A stretch of 64,000 nt of DNA, from assembly GCF_937770335.1 (NCBI RefSeq), contig NZ_CALJHY010000001.1:186001-250000 (forward strand). Direction: 5' to 3'. This document shows positions 48,622 to 58,734 of the stretch, piece after piece. The notes beneath the pieces were generated by a model. The model did no database searches and was not told the origin of the DNA. It worked only from the letters and a program-made list of their open reading frames with translations. The DNA comes from an uncultured Glaciecola sp. GTDB lineage: Bacteria; Pseudomonadota; Gammaproteobacteria; Enterobacterales; Alteromonadaceae. Position 1 is the stretch's first letter. Each line of letters opens with the position of its first letter. Made by a program: the position numbers and the translations under genes.

Positions 48622-49344
48622 TTAAGTAGTGATTTTTGTACTAAATAGTTCACGGCTTTTAATTGGTTTGTTACCTAATATTGGATGCAAAGCGATACGG
48701 CTTATTTTTTTCGCCGCTTTTAGCGACGATTGCTGCCAATCACTATTGTTGATTGCCAATATATCTTTGCCGCTAATTGCGAAAGACTGATTCTTATCGC
48801 ATTCTACAAAACCAATTTCATTCATTAACGAATAGCTCTTATCATGTATAATCTCGAGTTCGTTTTGGGAGTCAAAAGTAAAGTCCGGGAAATAACCTAA
48901 TTCCTCAAGTAAAACAAATTCAAAGTTCCTCAATATAGGTTCAACATCAGCTAATTTAGACTCTACATTGGACAGCTCTTGCAGCATGTTTAAGGATAAC
49001 TCGTATTGTTGAAATAAACGTGTAAACACTTCCGACTCAGGAAGCGCTCTGTTCAATACTTCATTTAGATAAAAAGCACAAAATAAGCTTTGCTGAGACA
49101 GCGAAAAAGACCTTGATGTCGACTCAATACGTCCTAAATATCGCAACGTACCGCGACCACTTAATTCAAAGTTGACGGCCTGAAGGGGCTGCAACAAGCT
49201 TTTCTTATCCGACTTTGGACCTCTCGCACCCTTAGCCATAGCACTAACTCTGCCATTTTGTAGCGTAAAAAAGTCAATAATTAGACTAGTTTCACGATAA
49301 GGTCTTCGATGAAGAACATAACCATCGTAAATGTCTTTGTTCAA
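48622..49344 (-). CDS. recO: DNA repair protein RecO
   Basis: A 240-residue mediator that helps RecF/RecR load RecA on gapped DNA. The N-terminal OB fold is YDGYVLHRRPYRETSLIIDFFTLQNGRVSAMAKGARGPKS (7-46), and the rest is helical. Start is TTG at 49344 with GTGAG five bases upstream. One base separates it from the upstream 93-residue gene, indicating translational coupling. Confidence 0.95.
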   Translation of the reverse strand: MNKDIYDGYVLHRRPYRETSLIIDFFTLQNGRVSAMAKGARGPKSDKKSLLQPLQAVNFELSGRGTLRYLGRIESTSRSFSLSQQSLFCAFYLNEVLNRALPESEVFTRLFQQYELSLNMLQELSNVESKLADVEPILRNFEFVLLEELGYFPDFTFDSQNELEIIHDKSYSLMNEIGFVECDKNQSFAISGKDILAINNSDWQQSSLKAAKKISRIALHPILGNKPIKSRELFSTKITT

Positions 49345-49345
49345 G

Positions 49346-49627
49346 CTAACTCACTTTAATCCTAACAACTTTCATTGTTTCGAATTCCATACCCGCAACA
49401 TTTTTAACTTCAGGGTAATAGGTTAGATTAACGACTCGGTCTACCAAGTTGTTGTATTTTTTTCGACGTTTGAATATAAAAGGAACATCTGTTTTAACTA
49501 TTAAAAGTGTATTCACGTACCAGCTGTCTTCTTCACGTTGAACATGTGACGTCACTTTGCATAATTCTGAATGCACCAAGTTTGGGTGTGTTTCTAGTAG
49601 TAGTTGCAAAGCTGTTTTTCTTGCCAT
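49346..49627 (-). CDS. Conserved-looking 93-residue protein of unknown function, coupled to recO
   Basis: I do not recognise this protein. It is basic, with an N-terminal helix (RKTALQLLLETHPNLVH), then beta-rich segments (SWYVNTLLIVKTDVPFIFKRRKKYNNLVDRVVNLTYYPE). It ends one base before recO. No membrane segment, signal peptide or metal motif is seen. The tight coupling to recO suggests a real gene with a related or house-keeping role, but that is an inference. Confidence 0.65.
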   Translation of the reverse strand: MARKTALQLLLETHPNLVHSELCKVTSHVQREEDSWYVNTLLIVKTDVPFIFKRRKKYNNLVDRVVNLTYYPEVKNVAGMEFETMKVVRIKVS

Positions 49628-49748
49628 CGTTCTAATATGCCTCTTTCATTAATGCATTGCAGGGCAATGCAGCTTAGCTATGCCCGTTTATGCTGCTTGT
49701 TCAAAATAACTTGGCAGACTAAATGTTAACCTCAATTGATAATACCCT

Positions 49749-51467
49749 TCAGTCAACTTCTTGAAGCCCTTGCACCAATAATTGTACACTGATTTGGCCT
49801 CTAAATTCATTAATATCTAATTTATAAGCCAGCTTTACTTGCCTAACTTTTAGATTTGGCCAAGTTTCAATATCAATATTAAAAGCAATCGCGTCAAATT
49901 CAATACCATCTAAACTAACGACCATTTTTAAGTGATTCTTACCAACAATTCGTTGACTTCGCATTTGAAATACACCATCGAACAGCGGTTCCTCAAACGT
50001 TTGGCCCCAAGGAACAGCAAGTTTTATTAAGCTCGCATTTTCAATATTGATTTCTTGGCAACCTAGCGCTCCATCTGACAAGATAAGGTTTTGAGTCGGA
50101 AGCCCATTAGTGGCCTCTGCCGCTGCAGCTTCAAACGCAGCTTTAAACTCACTAAGTCGCTCTGTTTTTAAGCTCAACCCTGCTGCCATTGCATGTCCCC
50201 CAAACTTATCAATTAAGCCAGGATTTTGAGTATTGACAGTTTCCAATAAATCTCGAATATGCACTCCAGGCACTGACCTAGCCGAACCTTTGATAGAAGT
50301 CTCATCCTGTTCTGCAAATACGATGGTAGGACGATAATATTTTTCTTTAATTCTACCCGCCAATATACCAATAACACCTTGGTGAAAATCAGATTGGTAG
50401 AGCACCACACCTGAGGGTAATTCGTTACCTTGTGAGATAAAGGCTTGTAACGCTTTTTCCGCTTCATCTTTCATTGAAGATTCAATCTCTCTGCGCTCAA
50501 GGTTTAAAGCATCAAGACGAGCTGCGATCTGGCGCGCTATTTGTTGATCTTCAGTAAGTAAGCATTCTATGCCCAGTGACATATCATCGAGTCTGCCCGC
50601 TGCATTTAAGCGAGGGCCTAGTACAAAGCCAAGGTCCGTAGATGATAATTTGTGACAGGGTCTTGCTGCTACTTCCAAGATGGCCTTAATACCGGGACGA
50701 GCGATACCGCTGCGTATACGTTGCAGACCCTGATGAACCAACACACGATTATTTTCATCCAATGGCACAACATCAGCAACTGTCCCTAAAGCTACAATAT
50801 CGAGGTAATTTGCTAAGTTGGGCGGCTGAATATCTTTTTGTTCAAACCAGCCTTCATTTTGCAATTGGGCTTTTACCGCCAACATGACATAAAAGGCAAC
50901 ACCCACACCAGCTAAGTTTTTAGATAAAAACTCACAACCGGGCTGATTAGGGTTCACAATTGCGTCAGCATCAGGAAGAGTATAGCCGGGCAAATGATGA
51001 TCTGTGACCACCACTTTCATACCTAACTTTTTGGCGTGACCAACACCCTCAACACACGATATCCCATTATCCACAGTTATAATAAACTCGGCTTTTTGCT
51101 GATAAGCAACATCAACAATTTCTGGGCTTAAACCATAACCAAAATCAAATCGATTAGGCACCAAATAATCCACATTTTTATGCCCAAATGCCTTTAACGC
51201 TAACATGCAAATGGCTGTACTGGTTGCACCATCAGCATCAAAATCGCCAATAATACAAATAGCTTTAGCTTGCTTTATTGCTTCGCAGATTAAAGATGAT
51301 GCTCTCTCAATTCCTTTTAACTCATTGTAGTGACGTAATTTTTTTATTTGAGTTTGTATTTGAGCAACGTCAGTTATCCCTCTGTTTCTATAGAGTCTAT
51401 CCAATATTGGCGGCAGTTGAGGGTCAATAGGAGTAGAAATGACGGCATGGCGTCGCTGTATTTGCAA
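49749..51467 (-). CDS. recJ: Single-stranded-DNA-specific exonuclease RecJ
   Basis: A 572-residue 5'-3' ssDNA exonuclease of the DHH family, acting in RecFOR recombination and mismatch repair. Motifs: IGDFDADGATSTA (motif I), IITVDNGISC, VVTDHHLPG (DHH) and GGHAMAAGLSL (DHHA1), followed by an OB domain. The frame is open 31 codons further, but a TTG at 51467 with AAGAGG six bases upstream gives the start MQIQRRH and the normal length (E. coli 577). Confidence 0.94.
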   Translation of the reverse strand: MQIQRRHAVISTPIDPQLPPILDRLYRNRGITDVAQIQTQIKKLRHYNELKGIERASSLICEAIKQAKAICIIGDFDADGATSTAICMLALKAFGHKNVDYLVPNRFDFGYGLSPEIVDVAYQQKAEFIITVDNGISCVEGVGHAKKLGMKVVVTDHHLPGYTLPDADAIVNPNQPGCEFLSKNLAGVGVAFYVMLAVKAQLQNEGWFEQKDIQPPNLANYLDIVALGTVADVVPLDENNRVLVHQGLQRIRSGIARPGIKAILEVAARPCHKLSSTDLGFVLGPRLNAAGRLDDMSLGIECLLTEDQQIARQIAARLDALNLERREIESSMKDEAEKALQAFISQGNELPSGVVLYQSDFHQGVIGILAGRIKEKYYRPTIVFAEQDETSIKGSARSVPGVHIRDLLETVNTQNPGLIDKFGGHAMAAGLSLKTERLSEFKAAFEAAAAEATNGLPTQNLILSDGALGCQEINIENASLIKLAVPWGQTFEEPLFDGVFQMRSQRIVGKNHLKMVVSLDGIEFDAIAFNIDIETWPNLKVRQVKLAYKLDINEFRGQISVQLLVQGLQEVD

Positions 51468-51703
51468 AACAGGCCTCTTTGATTTAGTAAATAAAGATGA
51501 GTAATAAGCGCATCTACACAAAACATAATAGTAAACATAGCACGAAGTGAATAGTAACAAGTGATTGCTATAGTCTGCGAGTCTTTATTGTCATTGATTT
51601 GCAGTTTAACTTAACTCAGAGCCAATATTGTTGACTTACAAGCGGCTCACAATATGACTAAGTAGATTAATCGAGGACAAGTAAAAAATGACGCCGCAGA
51701 TAC

Positions 51704-51736
51704 AAAAAAGACCTTCAGATGAAGGCCTTTTTTGCT
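51704..51736 (-). terminator. Rho-independent terminator after the PAS/coiled-coil gene
   Basis: Stem AAAAAAGGCCTTC/GAAGGTCTTTTTT with a four-base loop on the minus strand. It lies 28 bases past the stop of the 1529-residue gene. Confidence 0.88.
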
Positions 51737-51763
51737 CACGAATAGTACTTTATTAAATGTCAA

Positions 51764-54700
51764 TTAACCGTGCAAATTCTCATAAATAACCCGCAATGTA
51801 TTAGAAAATGAACGCTTAGTGTTGGGCCAGGAAATTGATATATTATCGAGCATACCCGACCCACAGTCTACTTCTAGGCGACTGACGACATCAAACAAAG
51901 CATCCGCATTTACTTTTTTACCGGTTTGAACAAGCTTCCTGGCGCCCCTTAAAATCCCACCATTATCATCTTGCATCACTGCATTTTCCGTAGCGGCGAT
52001 AGCGGTCTGAAGCTCAGAAATTAGTTCGTTTAGCGCGGTAGCCAATGAATCCACCTGCCCTTGTTGCTGCAAATAAGGCAGTAAATCAAACCACATACTT
52101 GGGTTTTCAGGCATAGGCATTTTCGCAATGGCGGACTCTGGTGCAGGTTCAGCACCTTCTTGCTGTTTAGATTTCAATTGTTCTTGCGCTTGATGTAGCT
52201 CTTCTTTGTGTGCAGCGACAAGCGCGCTCTCCTGCTCTGCGAGTATTTCCTCATTACTGTGTAACTGCTGCTGAGCTTGCTGCAGGGCCTGCTCTTTATC
52301 ATCTAATTGCGCCTTACTCGATTGCAATTCACTCTCTAATGCAGCTAATTGTTCGGCAAGACCTGACTGATTATTTTGTTGTTCACTTAAACTCTGCTTA
52401 CTTTGGCTATATTCTTGCTGAACAGCTTCTAACTGAGCCAATAACTGACCCTGTTTTTCCTCCATTGCCTCAATACTTTGTTCACGGCCTAGCAACGCAG
52501 CCTGTTGTTCTTCTACTTGCTTCTTAAGTGCGAGCTCTTGCTGCTCTTGTTGTTTAATATGTGCTTCAAGTTCTTCTTGTTGCGCCTTCGCATTATTCAG
52601 TTCATCTTGCAGTTTGTTCTCTGCAGACTGTGTTTCTGTTACTTGCGACTCAGCTTGCTGTAACTCACTTAGATTTCCTTGCAGCTTTTCTTGCAAGCTT
52701 TGGTTTTGTTGCTGTGCATCAATAAGTGCTTGCTGTAATTGCTTTTTCTGTTCTTCAATTTGCTTGTGATGCGCAGTCCATTGTTCTTCGCTGCCCTCAA
52801 GCATTTCACGTTGCTTACTTGCTCTACTTTCCACATCAGATAGTTCAACCGCTAATTGCTCAAGTTTTTGCTCTTGCTCAATGCGTGCCAACTTCTCTGC
52901 ATCAGCTTGTTGCTGAATTTCGTCTAGCTTAGTTTGTGAATCTTGCAACTGCTGACGCTTGGCTTCGACTTCCTGCTTAAGTTGAGCTTGATGTTGTTCC
53001 CACTGTTTACCCGATTGCTCAATTTTGGCTTGCTGTGCAGCACTGCGCTGCTCAAATTCTTTTAACTCGCCTTGAAGCTTATCGAATAATTCTTGCTGGC
53101 GAAGCTTTTCTGCTTTTTCAGCTTCTGTTTGTTGTTTCGAATCGCTCAATATCTGCTCAGTCTCAAGCAGTTTTTGTTGCTTAGCCTTTAACTCTTCTTG
53201 CAATTTCTGTTGCTCGGTCAAACGTAAATCTTCAGCCTCTTTCATCTCTTGTAACTTGCGCTCTGCATGTTGCTCAGCCTCAGCTAATTCAGATTCGACT
53301 CGTTTCATCTCTTCTTGTTGCTTTTGCTTCTCTAGCTTCTCTTGCTCTGCAGTTTGTTTCGCCTCATCAAGTGCCTGCTGAGTTTCTTGCAATACATTTT
53401 GCTTCTCTTCTAACTCGTGCATTAATTTGCTTTGCTGTGCTGCCATATCGCCTTTCTCTTGCTTCGACATCACCTCAAATTTTTGCATCTCGTTTTGTAG
53501 ATGCTCAACGTGGCGAACTTTGTTAGTTAACTCAGATTGTGCAAGTTTATAAGTTTGTTCAATCTCTCGACGCTGCTTCTCGGCTTCTTCACCTGCTTTA
53601 CGCTGATTAATAAGGGCTTCTTTCAATTTTGTACTAGTATTATCACTAGTATGCAATTGCTTTTGAAGATCGGTGATTTGCGAGCCAACTTCATTAATTT
53701 CTGCATCTTTATCGGTGATCGATTGTTTTAACGAATCGATTTGAGTCACGTAAGCTTGCATTTTTTCTTGTTGCTGTTGTTGTTGCGACTGCAATTGCTT
53801 AGAATTCTCTTCACTGACTTCAAGCTGTTGTTGTGCTTCTTTGAAATTTTTCTCGCTTAATTGCAATTCATTTGAAATTTCATTGCGCTGGCTTTGCAAG
53901 TTATCTACTTTCTTAGTTGAAAGCGCTAATTGCTCAGTTAGTGTGTTATTAACATCTTGCGCTTCACTCAACATTTCTCGACTCTGTGAATACTGCTGTT
54001 GCACCTTTTGAAGATTATCAGTTACGCTCTGATGTTGTTCTTGCAGCGTGATATATTCAATTTTAGCTTCGGATATTTCATCTTGGGCTAGCTGAAGCTT
54101 GGTTTCGGTATCACGCAAGTCTTTAAGTTTAGTGGTCAGTTGTTCATGACTTGACCGCAACAATAGCTGCTTTTCAGCCACTTCACGCTCGGCTTCTTTA
54201 TGCGCTGTAATCGCCTCTAATCGGGCTAGGTCCGCTTGAATCATTTCAGTCAAGTCAGTCCACATACACAAGATTGAATCGAACTCTTTACCCTTATAAA
54301 CAGGAATATAAGTGGCATGGCAAGTGCGTAATTTCAAGCCAACTTTGTGTTCCCAATTAATCGATTTCGCTCTACCATCGTATTTGACTTTATTGACAAT
54401 ACGCTCTAATTCATCAGCTTCGCCTTCATCCTTGTTGAGGTCTAGTGAATAAGGTGCGAACCCCCACAAATCATCTTCATTCTCAACACCGAAAAATTCA
54501 CAAGCGGCTGGATTCACACTCGAAAAGCCTTTTTCATCCAGAATTGCCATTGGCATACTACTATGCTCTAGTAGGCCGTGAAATTTATCCTCTTGGAATT
54601 GCTCGCCTGATCGATCTGAAATCCAACAAACGTACTGCTCTTTTTCTTTATCAAATAAATCGATATGCAGCTCACTGGGGTGCATCACTTCATTTTTGCC

Positions 54701-56353
54701 ACGTAAACTGGTATGGAAATCTCGTAATCGACCCGTTTGATGTAACTGTTTAGCCGCTCTAGCTGCAGCATCGGCATCGCCGAACAACTGATAAAAAGTC
54801 CCTTTTTTGAGCTCTTTCTCGTTTAACCCCAAACGCTCCGTCATGGCTGAGTTTGCATGCACAATCCTATCATCTGAATCAACTGTCGCGACGGCAATTG
54901 GCGCAATATCGAGTAAATTAGAAAAGTGCGCTCGCTCTGATTCCAGCTGACGCTGAGTTTCAGTTAGTAAGGTTAAATCTTGGAACATACCAGCAAAACC
55001 AACGCGTTGATTTTTATCATCGCCAAAGGCTTGTATCGTCACCCTCAGATGCAACGCAGTATTCTCATCATTGGCATTTCTCAAATCTTGAGGCGTATCC
55101 GCTGAGAAATGGTCGGCACTGTCTTTTTTACCCACTTTACCAGTAAACTCACGGTTTAGTGCTCTGCCGATTGTGACAGGCGTATCGTCTGGATTATGCA
55201 AAATATTAATGTCTTCAGGTACGAGGTTGAGCAAATCAAAGCGTTTATTTTTGATTTCAGCTAAACGCACGCCAAACATACGTTCAAATGGATTGTTAAC
55301 AGATATAATGCGACATTCATCATCAAGTATATAGACAGGATGCAGCGACACGTTCAACATCGCTTTTGCTTTCTGCTCACTCGCGTATTCTTTTCTTTGA
55401 TTTTGGCGGATCTCGGTTTCATCAATCACCAAGAGTTTGAATGCCGTCGACTTACCTTTGCTATTTTTCGCGATACTAATAGCAACAATACGCACAGGAA
55501 CTTTAAATTCTAATGATTGTAGTACGCTCTTAAAATCAATTTCATGCTGCTCTTTTGCAAGTTCAAAAGATTGTTTCCAAAACGTAATATTGTTAGGGCA
55601 GATTAGCTGATGCAGTTTTTCAAAGTCACCCGAAACATCTTCGCTGTAGCCTAAAATAGTAGATAATATTTGATTTACTTGAAAACTTTCCGACTCAAAA
55701 TCAATAGACATTTGCCCCAGATATAAATGCTCAGTGAGTTGATTTAGTTCCTCTAGATTAATCTTTGCTTCTTTTAGTTGTGTTTCGTAATTATTGACAT
55801 TTTCAAGACAAACAACAAAAGCAACACCATCATATAACGAGTCGTTTTTTGTGATAGTTAGGCGCAATTCTATGTTGCTTGAAAGGGCGGTCACCACCAA
55901 TTTAACGTCTTCATTACCATCCATTGCATTGGTTATTGCTATTTTTGATTCTTCGTTAAAAAAACCAACAAGGGGCTGATTCACCACTCTACTTTTCTCG
56001 CGCCCGAGCAGTTTTGCAGCCGGATTAGTCAATTCAACAACCCTCCCTCGCAAACCTACGAGCACAAGTCCACTATTCATTTTATTCAAAATATCGTCTT
56101 TATTAGCAACCACTTCATCATGTATTTCAATGATTTTATCTTTGGATTTCATGCTAACGAAGGAATAAATGATAAGACAAAGAAGCAGAACCAGAAGCGT
56201 AATTCCCGAATAAGCGATCAAACTCAAGGTAGCTTCGTCTTGGCGTGCTAATTTCTCACCTAATGCAAGGCAGGTAGGACTGATAAGAAGCAAAGCTAAG
56301 AAGACAAAGTGCTTTGTCGAAGAAAAAATTGAGAATAGCAAGTGTCGTGGCAT
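51764..56353 (-). CDS. Giant membrane PAS-domain protein with long coiled coil and degenerate Hpt domain
   Basis: A 1529-residue protein. Two N-terminal hydrophobic segments (about 10-31 and 42-65) are followed by roughly five PAS-like domains (about 87-185, 210-313, 330-460, 473-585 and 587-700; e.g. VELTNPAAKLLGRE, IISVNNPFERMFGV, IVHANSAMTERLGL, FSSVNPAACEFFGV). A very Q/E-rich coiled coil covers about 700-1420. The end (about 1430-1529) resembles a histidine-phosphotransfer domain, but the phospho-histidine position is arginine (GARKLVQTGKKVNADAL, about R1472). No kinase, ATPase, GGDEF, EAL or receiver domain is present. The ATG at 56353 follows GGAAA. It lies 221 bases downstream of pdsS on the same strand. 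Function unknown. Confidence 0.85.
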   Translation of the reverse strand: MPRHLLFSIFSSTKHFVFLALLLISPTCLALGEKLARQDEATLSLIAYSGITLLVLLLCLIIYSFVSMKSKDKIIEIHDEVVANKDDILNKMNSGLVLVGLRGRVVELTNPAAKLLGREKSRVVNQPLVGFFNEESKIAITNAMDGNEDVKLVVTALSSNIELRLTITKNDSLYDGVAFVVCLENVNNYETQLKEAKINLEELNQLTEHLYLGQMSIDFESESFQVNQILSTILGYSEDVSGDFEKLHQLICPNNITFWKQSFELAKEQHEIDFKSVLQSLEFKVPVRIVAISIAKNSKGKSTAFKLLVIDETEIRQNQRKEYASEQKAKAMLNVSLHPVYILDDECRIISVNNPFERMFGVRLAEIKNKRFDLLNLVPEDINILHNPDDTPVTIGRALNREFTGKVGKKDSADHFSADTPQDLRNANDENTALHLRVTIQAFGDDKNQRVGFAGMFQDLTLLTETQRQLESERAHFSNLLDIAPIAVATVDSDDRIVHANSAMTERLGLNEKELKKGTFYQLFGDADAAARAAKQLHQTGRLRDFHTSLRGKNEVMHPSELHIDLFDKEKEQYVCWISDRSGEQFQEDKFHGLLEHSSMPMAILDEKGFSSVNPAACEFFGVENEDDLWGFAPYSLDLNKDEGEADELERIVNKVKYDGRAKSINWEHKVGLKLRTCHATYIPVYKGKEFDSILCMWTDLTEMIQADLARLEAITAHKEAEREVAEKQLLLRSSHEQLTTKLKDLRDTETKLQLAQDEISEAKIEYITLQEQHQSVTDNLQKVQQQYSQSREMLSEAQDVNNTLTEQLALSTKKVDNLQSQRNEISNELQLSEKNFKEAQQQLEVSEENSKQLQSQQQQQQEKMQAYVTQIDSLKQSITDKDAEINEVGSQITDLQKQLHTSDNTSTKLKEALINQRKAGEEAEKQRREIEQTYKLAQSELTNKVRHVEHLQNEMQKFEVMSKQEKGDMAAQQSKLMHELEEKQNVLQETQQALDEAKQTAEQEKLEKQKQQEEMKRVESELAEAEQHAERKLQEMKEAEDLRLTEQQKLQEELKAKQQKLLETEQILSDSKQQTEAEKAEKLRQQELFDKLQGELKEFEQRSAAQQAKIEQSGKQWEQHQAQLKQEVEAKRQQLQDSQTKLDEIQQQADAEKLARIEQEQKLEQLAVELSDVESRASKQREMLEGSEEQWTAHHKQIEEQKKQLQQALIDAQQQNQSLQEKLQGNLSELQQAESQVTETQSAENKLQDELNNAKAQQEELEAHIKQQEQQELALKKQVEEQQAALLGREQSIEAMEEKQGQLLAQLEAVQQEYSQSKQSLSEQQNNQSGLAEQLAALESELQSSKAQLDDKEQALQQAQQQLHSNEEILAEQESALVAAHKEELHQAQEQLKSKQQEGAEPAPESAIAKMPMPENPSMWFDLLPYLQQQGQVDSLATALNELISELQTAIAATENAVMQDDNGGILRGARKLVQTGKKVNADALFDVVSRLEVDCGSGMLDNISISWPNTKRSFSNTLRVIYENLHG

Positions 56354-56574
56354 CTTAAATGTTTCCAAAGAAAATAAGTTAATATCCTAGGAGACAACTT
56401 ACATCGTGAGCATCAACTTAAAAACAGTCGATCGGCATCTAGTGTATATTTATAAATAACTAATAAGCCGTATCTGTCGCACCAAATGTCACAAATTCAT
56501 TAAGTAAGAGTGACTTAATGATTCCTGCGCCAGCGTCATGATAGTTGTTTCGTCATGACTCTGTATCGGCAGAC

Positions 56575-58734
56575 TTAACTAAATTTAAAACTTATTGTTA
56601 CTACAACACCCGATCCATCTATTTGATTGTCGATATTAATCTCGGCATGATGAAAAAGTGCAATCATTTTAGCTATATACAAACCTAAACCCAGATGTGG
56701 CTGTTCGGAACTTTGCTCTTTTCTAATTGAAATCATTGAGTCTAAAAGCTCTTTTTGCATATTTTCTGGTAAAGTTGGCCCCTGATTACTGATGTGAATT
56801 TCAAACCCATCAGACTTGCCTTTAAGAGCAAACTTAATAGCTGAATCAACCGGGCTAAATTCAACAGCGTTTGCAACAATTTTGTCTAGCATTTGAGCAA
56901 AAAGCTCAGGGGAACCCGGTATCACCTGTTTTTGTAACTCGACCTCGAGTAAAAACTGTCTTGAAGGATAGGCTAGCCGATAACCTTCTGAACAGCCAGT
57001 CAGCACTTCCTCTAAGCTAAATTGTTCAATATCACTGCGCTGAATAGCTTGCTCTAGACGGGTTGCTTCACTCATGTTGGTCAGTATTTTACTTAGTCTT
57101 TTAATTCCCTCTCTTGCCCTATCTATATAGGCTTGATTATCAGATGAGTGCGGCTCAAGCGACAGGTTATCCAGTGATGAGCTAACAATTGCGACAGGCG
57201 TTCTGAGTTCATGCGACAAACGCGACGCCATATTTTCCAAATAGCTGTTGTACTGGTCTAATTTAGATAACACGTTATTGAAGGTTCGACTCAAGTCGCC
57301 AATTTCATCATTGGTAGGCGACGCTTTAATTTCGCCCACTATTTTACCTGAACTATCGATGGCACTTTCTGCTTCATTTCTTAGTTTACGAATTCGCCAT
57401 GAAATTCGAGATGCTAATAAAAATAAGGAGAGCGTTCCTAAGACAATAACCGCTAAAATAAAGTGAAACTGCTGCTCTAAGGCCTGGTTTCGTAAGGTTC
57501 TTATACCATTAGTTGTCTGTTCAACGACCACAGCTCCCATCACCTGCTCATCAATATATATCGGATGTGCAGCAGACAAAATGACCGCTTTTTTATCCGC
57601 ACTCAAACGCCACAAACTGCTCGGTGTGCCATCTAAAGCCTCTTCAACATCCTTACCTTCAAGTGCATATGCATTGTCTAGATCGTCAATAAAATCAGCG
57701 GGGGGCTTGATGAGGAAGGTATAATAAATAGGCAGTAACCATTGGTTTTCAATATACTGCCACCAACTTTCTGTATTTCTTTTTTTAGCGCTCGGTGCTT
57801 TTACTCCGCTTGAGCTTTGTATCTCACCGGACTTAGCCAGTACTCGCATATGTTTATCAATTACCCAGACTCGTGCATTCGAATATTTTAATCCTTTTAA
57901 TATATTTTCAATATCAGGTGACGGTATTAGTACCGTACCCAAGGACTCTTTTTTTGCAGGGTCGGAAGTGCCCAACGTGTATTTTGCAAAACCAGTTTGC
58001 GGGTCATCTATGTCAGTTATAGCAAAAGCGATTTTATTCGACATCATATCAACCGGTAGACGTAACTCTATGTTATAGCCAGTTAATGTTTGTTGCCAAT
58101 AGCCTTGAATTTTAGTTTCTAGGCGATCTGGTTGAATACGTTGAGTACCCGACTTAAGTAAATAAGCGTTAACCCATCCGGACTGCATGGGCGCAATAAC
58201 ATAACGCTTGAAATCACCTTTATTGTCTATCATCGCAACCTGTAGATAATCGTTACGGTCAATTCGCAGACTATTGCGTGCGCGGAAAACTAAGTTGTCA
58301 TCCGAGACTTCAAATACCGCATATAGAAATGACTCATAACGACCAATCATATGTTTAAAAGTCAAACTTTGTGGCAGATATGTTTGCTGAATTTCAAGTA
58401 GATTTTGTTCAGCGTAGTTAAGTTTAAAAGCTTGATATTCGTCCCAGTCAGAGGTGTCACCGTCGAGCTGAATAGGGAAATCGATACTATGTGCATACAA
58501 GTCTGTACCAGGCCTTACATCACTCATAAAAGAAGACTGCAGATCGAATAGCTTAGGCCTCTCATGCAGCGCAGTTGCAACCGCACGAGCAGTTCCTACC
58601 ATCGTTTGCTCTTGACCAATGCGCAGGTAAGTTTCTAATTCCCAAACATATTGGTATCCCAAATACGGAATTGTAAATAAGAATGATGAGAAGAAGAGAA
58701 GCTGAATTCGTAAACCAATGCGCCACTTTTTCAT
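56575..58734 (-). CDS. pdsS: Sensor histidine kinase of the proteobacterial dedicated sortase (Pds) family
   Basis: A 719-residue membrane kinase. The N-terminal helix (about 10-30) and second helix (about 422-442) enclose a large periplasmic sensor region (IQLDGDTSDWDEY is a beta-rich CBM9-like element). Then come HAMP (about 443-495), the HisKA box with H508 (SRLSHELRTPVAI), and an ATPase domain with N-box VANAVEFSP and G2 box HLGLGLYIAK. The G1 box reads ISNQGP, with asparagine where kinases have aspartate. Length and layout match the PdsS family. The gene overlaps pdsR by four bases. The usual sortase genes are missing from this locus. Confidence 0.82.
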   Translation of the reverse strand: MKKWRIGLRIQLLFFSSFLFTIPYLGYQYVWELETYLRIGQEQTMVGTARAVATALHERPKLFDLQSSFMSDVRPGTDLYAHSIDFPIQLDGDTSDWDEYQAFKLNYAEQNLLEIQQTYLPQSLTFKHMIGRYESFLYAVFEVSDDNLVFRARNSLRIDRNDYLQVAMIDNKGDFKRYVIAPMQSGWVNAYLLKSGTQRIQPDRLETKIQGYWQQTLTGYNIELRLPVDMMSNKIAFAITDIDDPQTGFAKYTLGTSDPAKKESLGTVLIPSPDIENILKGLKYSNARVWVIDKHMRVLAKSGEIQSSSGVKAPSAKKRNTESWWQYIENQWLLPIYYTFLIKPPADFIDDLDNAYALEGKDVEEALDGTPSSLWRLSADKKAVILSAAHPIYIDEQVMGAVVVEQTTNGIRTLRNQALEQQFHFILAVIVLGTLSLFLLASRISWRIRKLRNEAESAIDSSGKIVGEIKASPTNDEIGDLSRTFNNVLSKLDQYNSYLENMASRLSHELRTPVAIVSSSLDNLSLEPHSSDNQAYIDRAREGIKRLSKILTNMSEATRLEQAIQRSDIEQFSLEEVLTGCSEGYRLAYPSRQFLLEVELQKQVIPGSPELFAQMLDKIVANAVEFSPVDSAIKFALKGKSDGFEIHISNQGPTLPENMQKELLDSMISIRKEQSSEQPHLGLGLYIAKMIALFHHAEINIDNQIDGSGVVVTISFKFS

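Noticed and set aside
52210-52932. Plus-strand frames opposite the coiled-coil gene
   Set aside because: They arise because the antisense of Q/E-rich coding sequence is low in stop codons; no ribosome-binding sites or known families.
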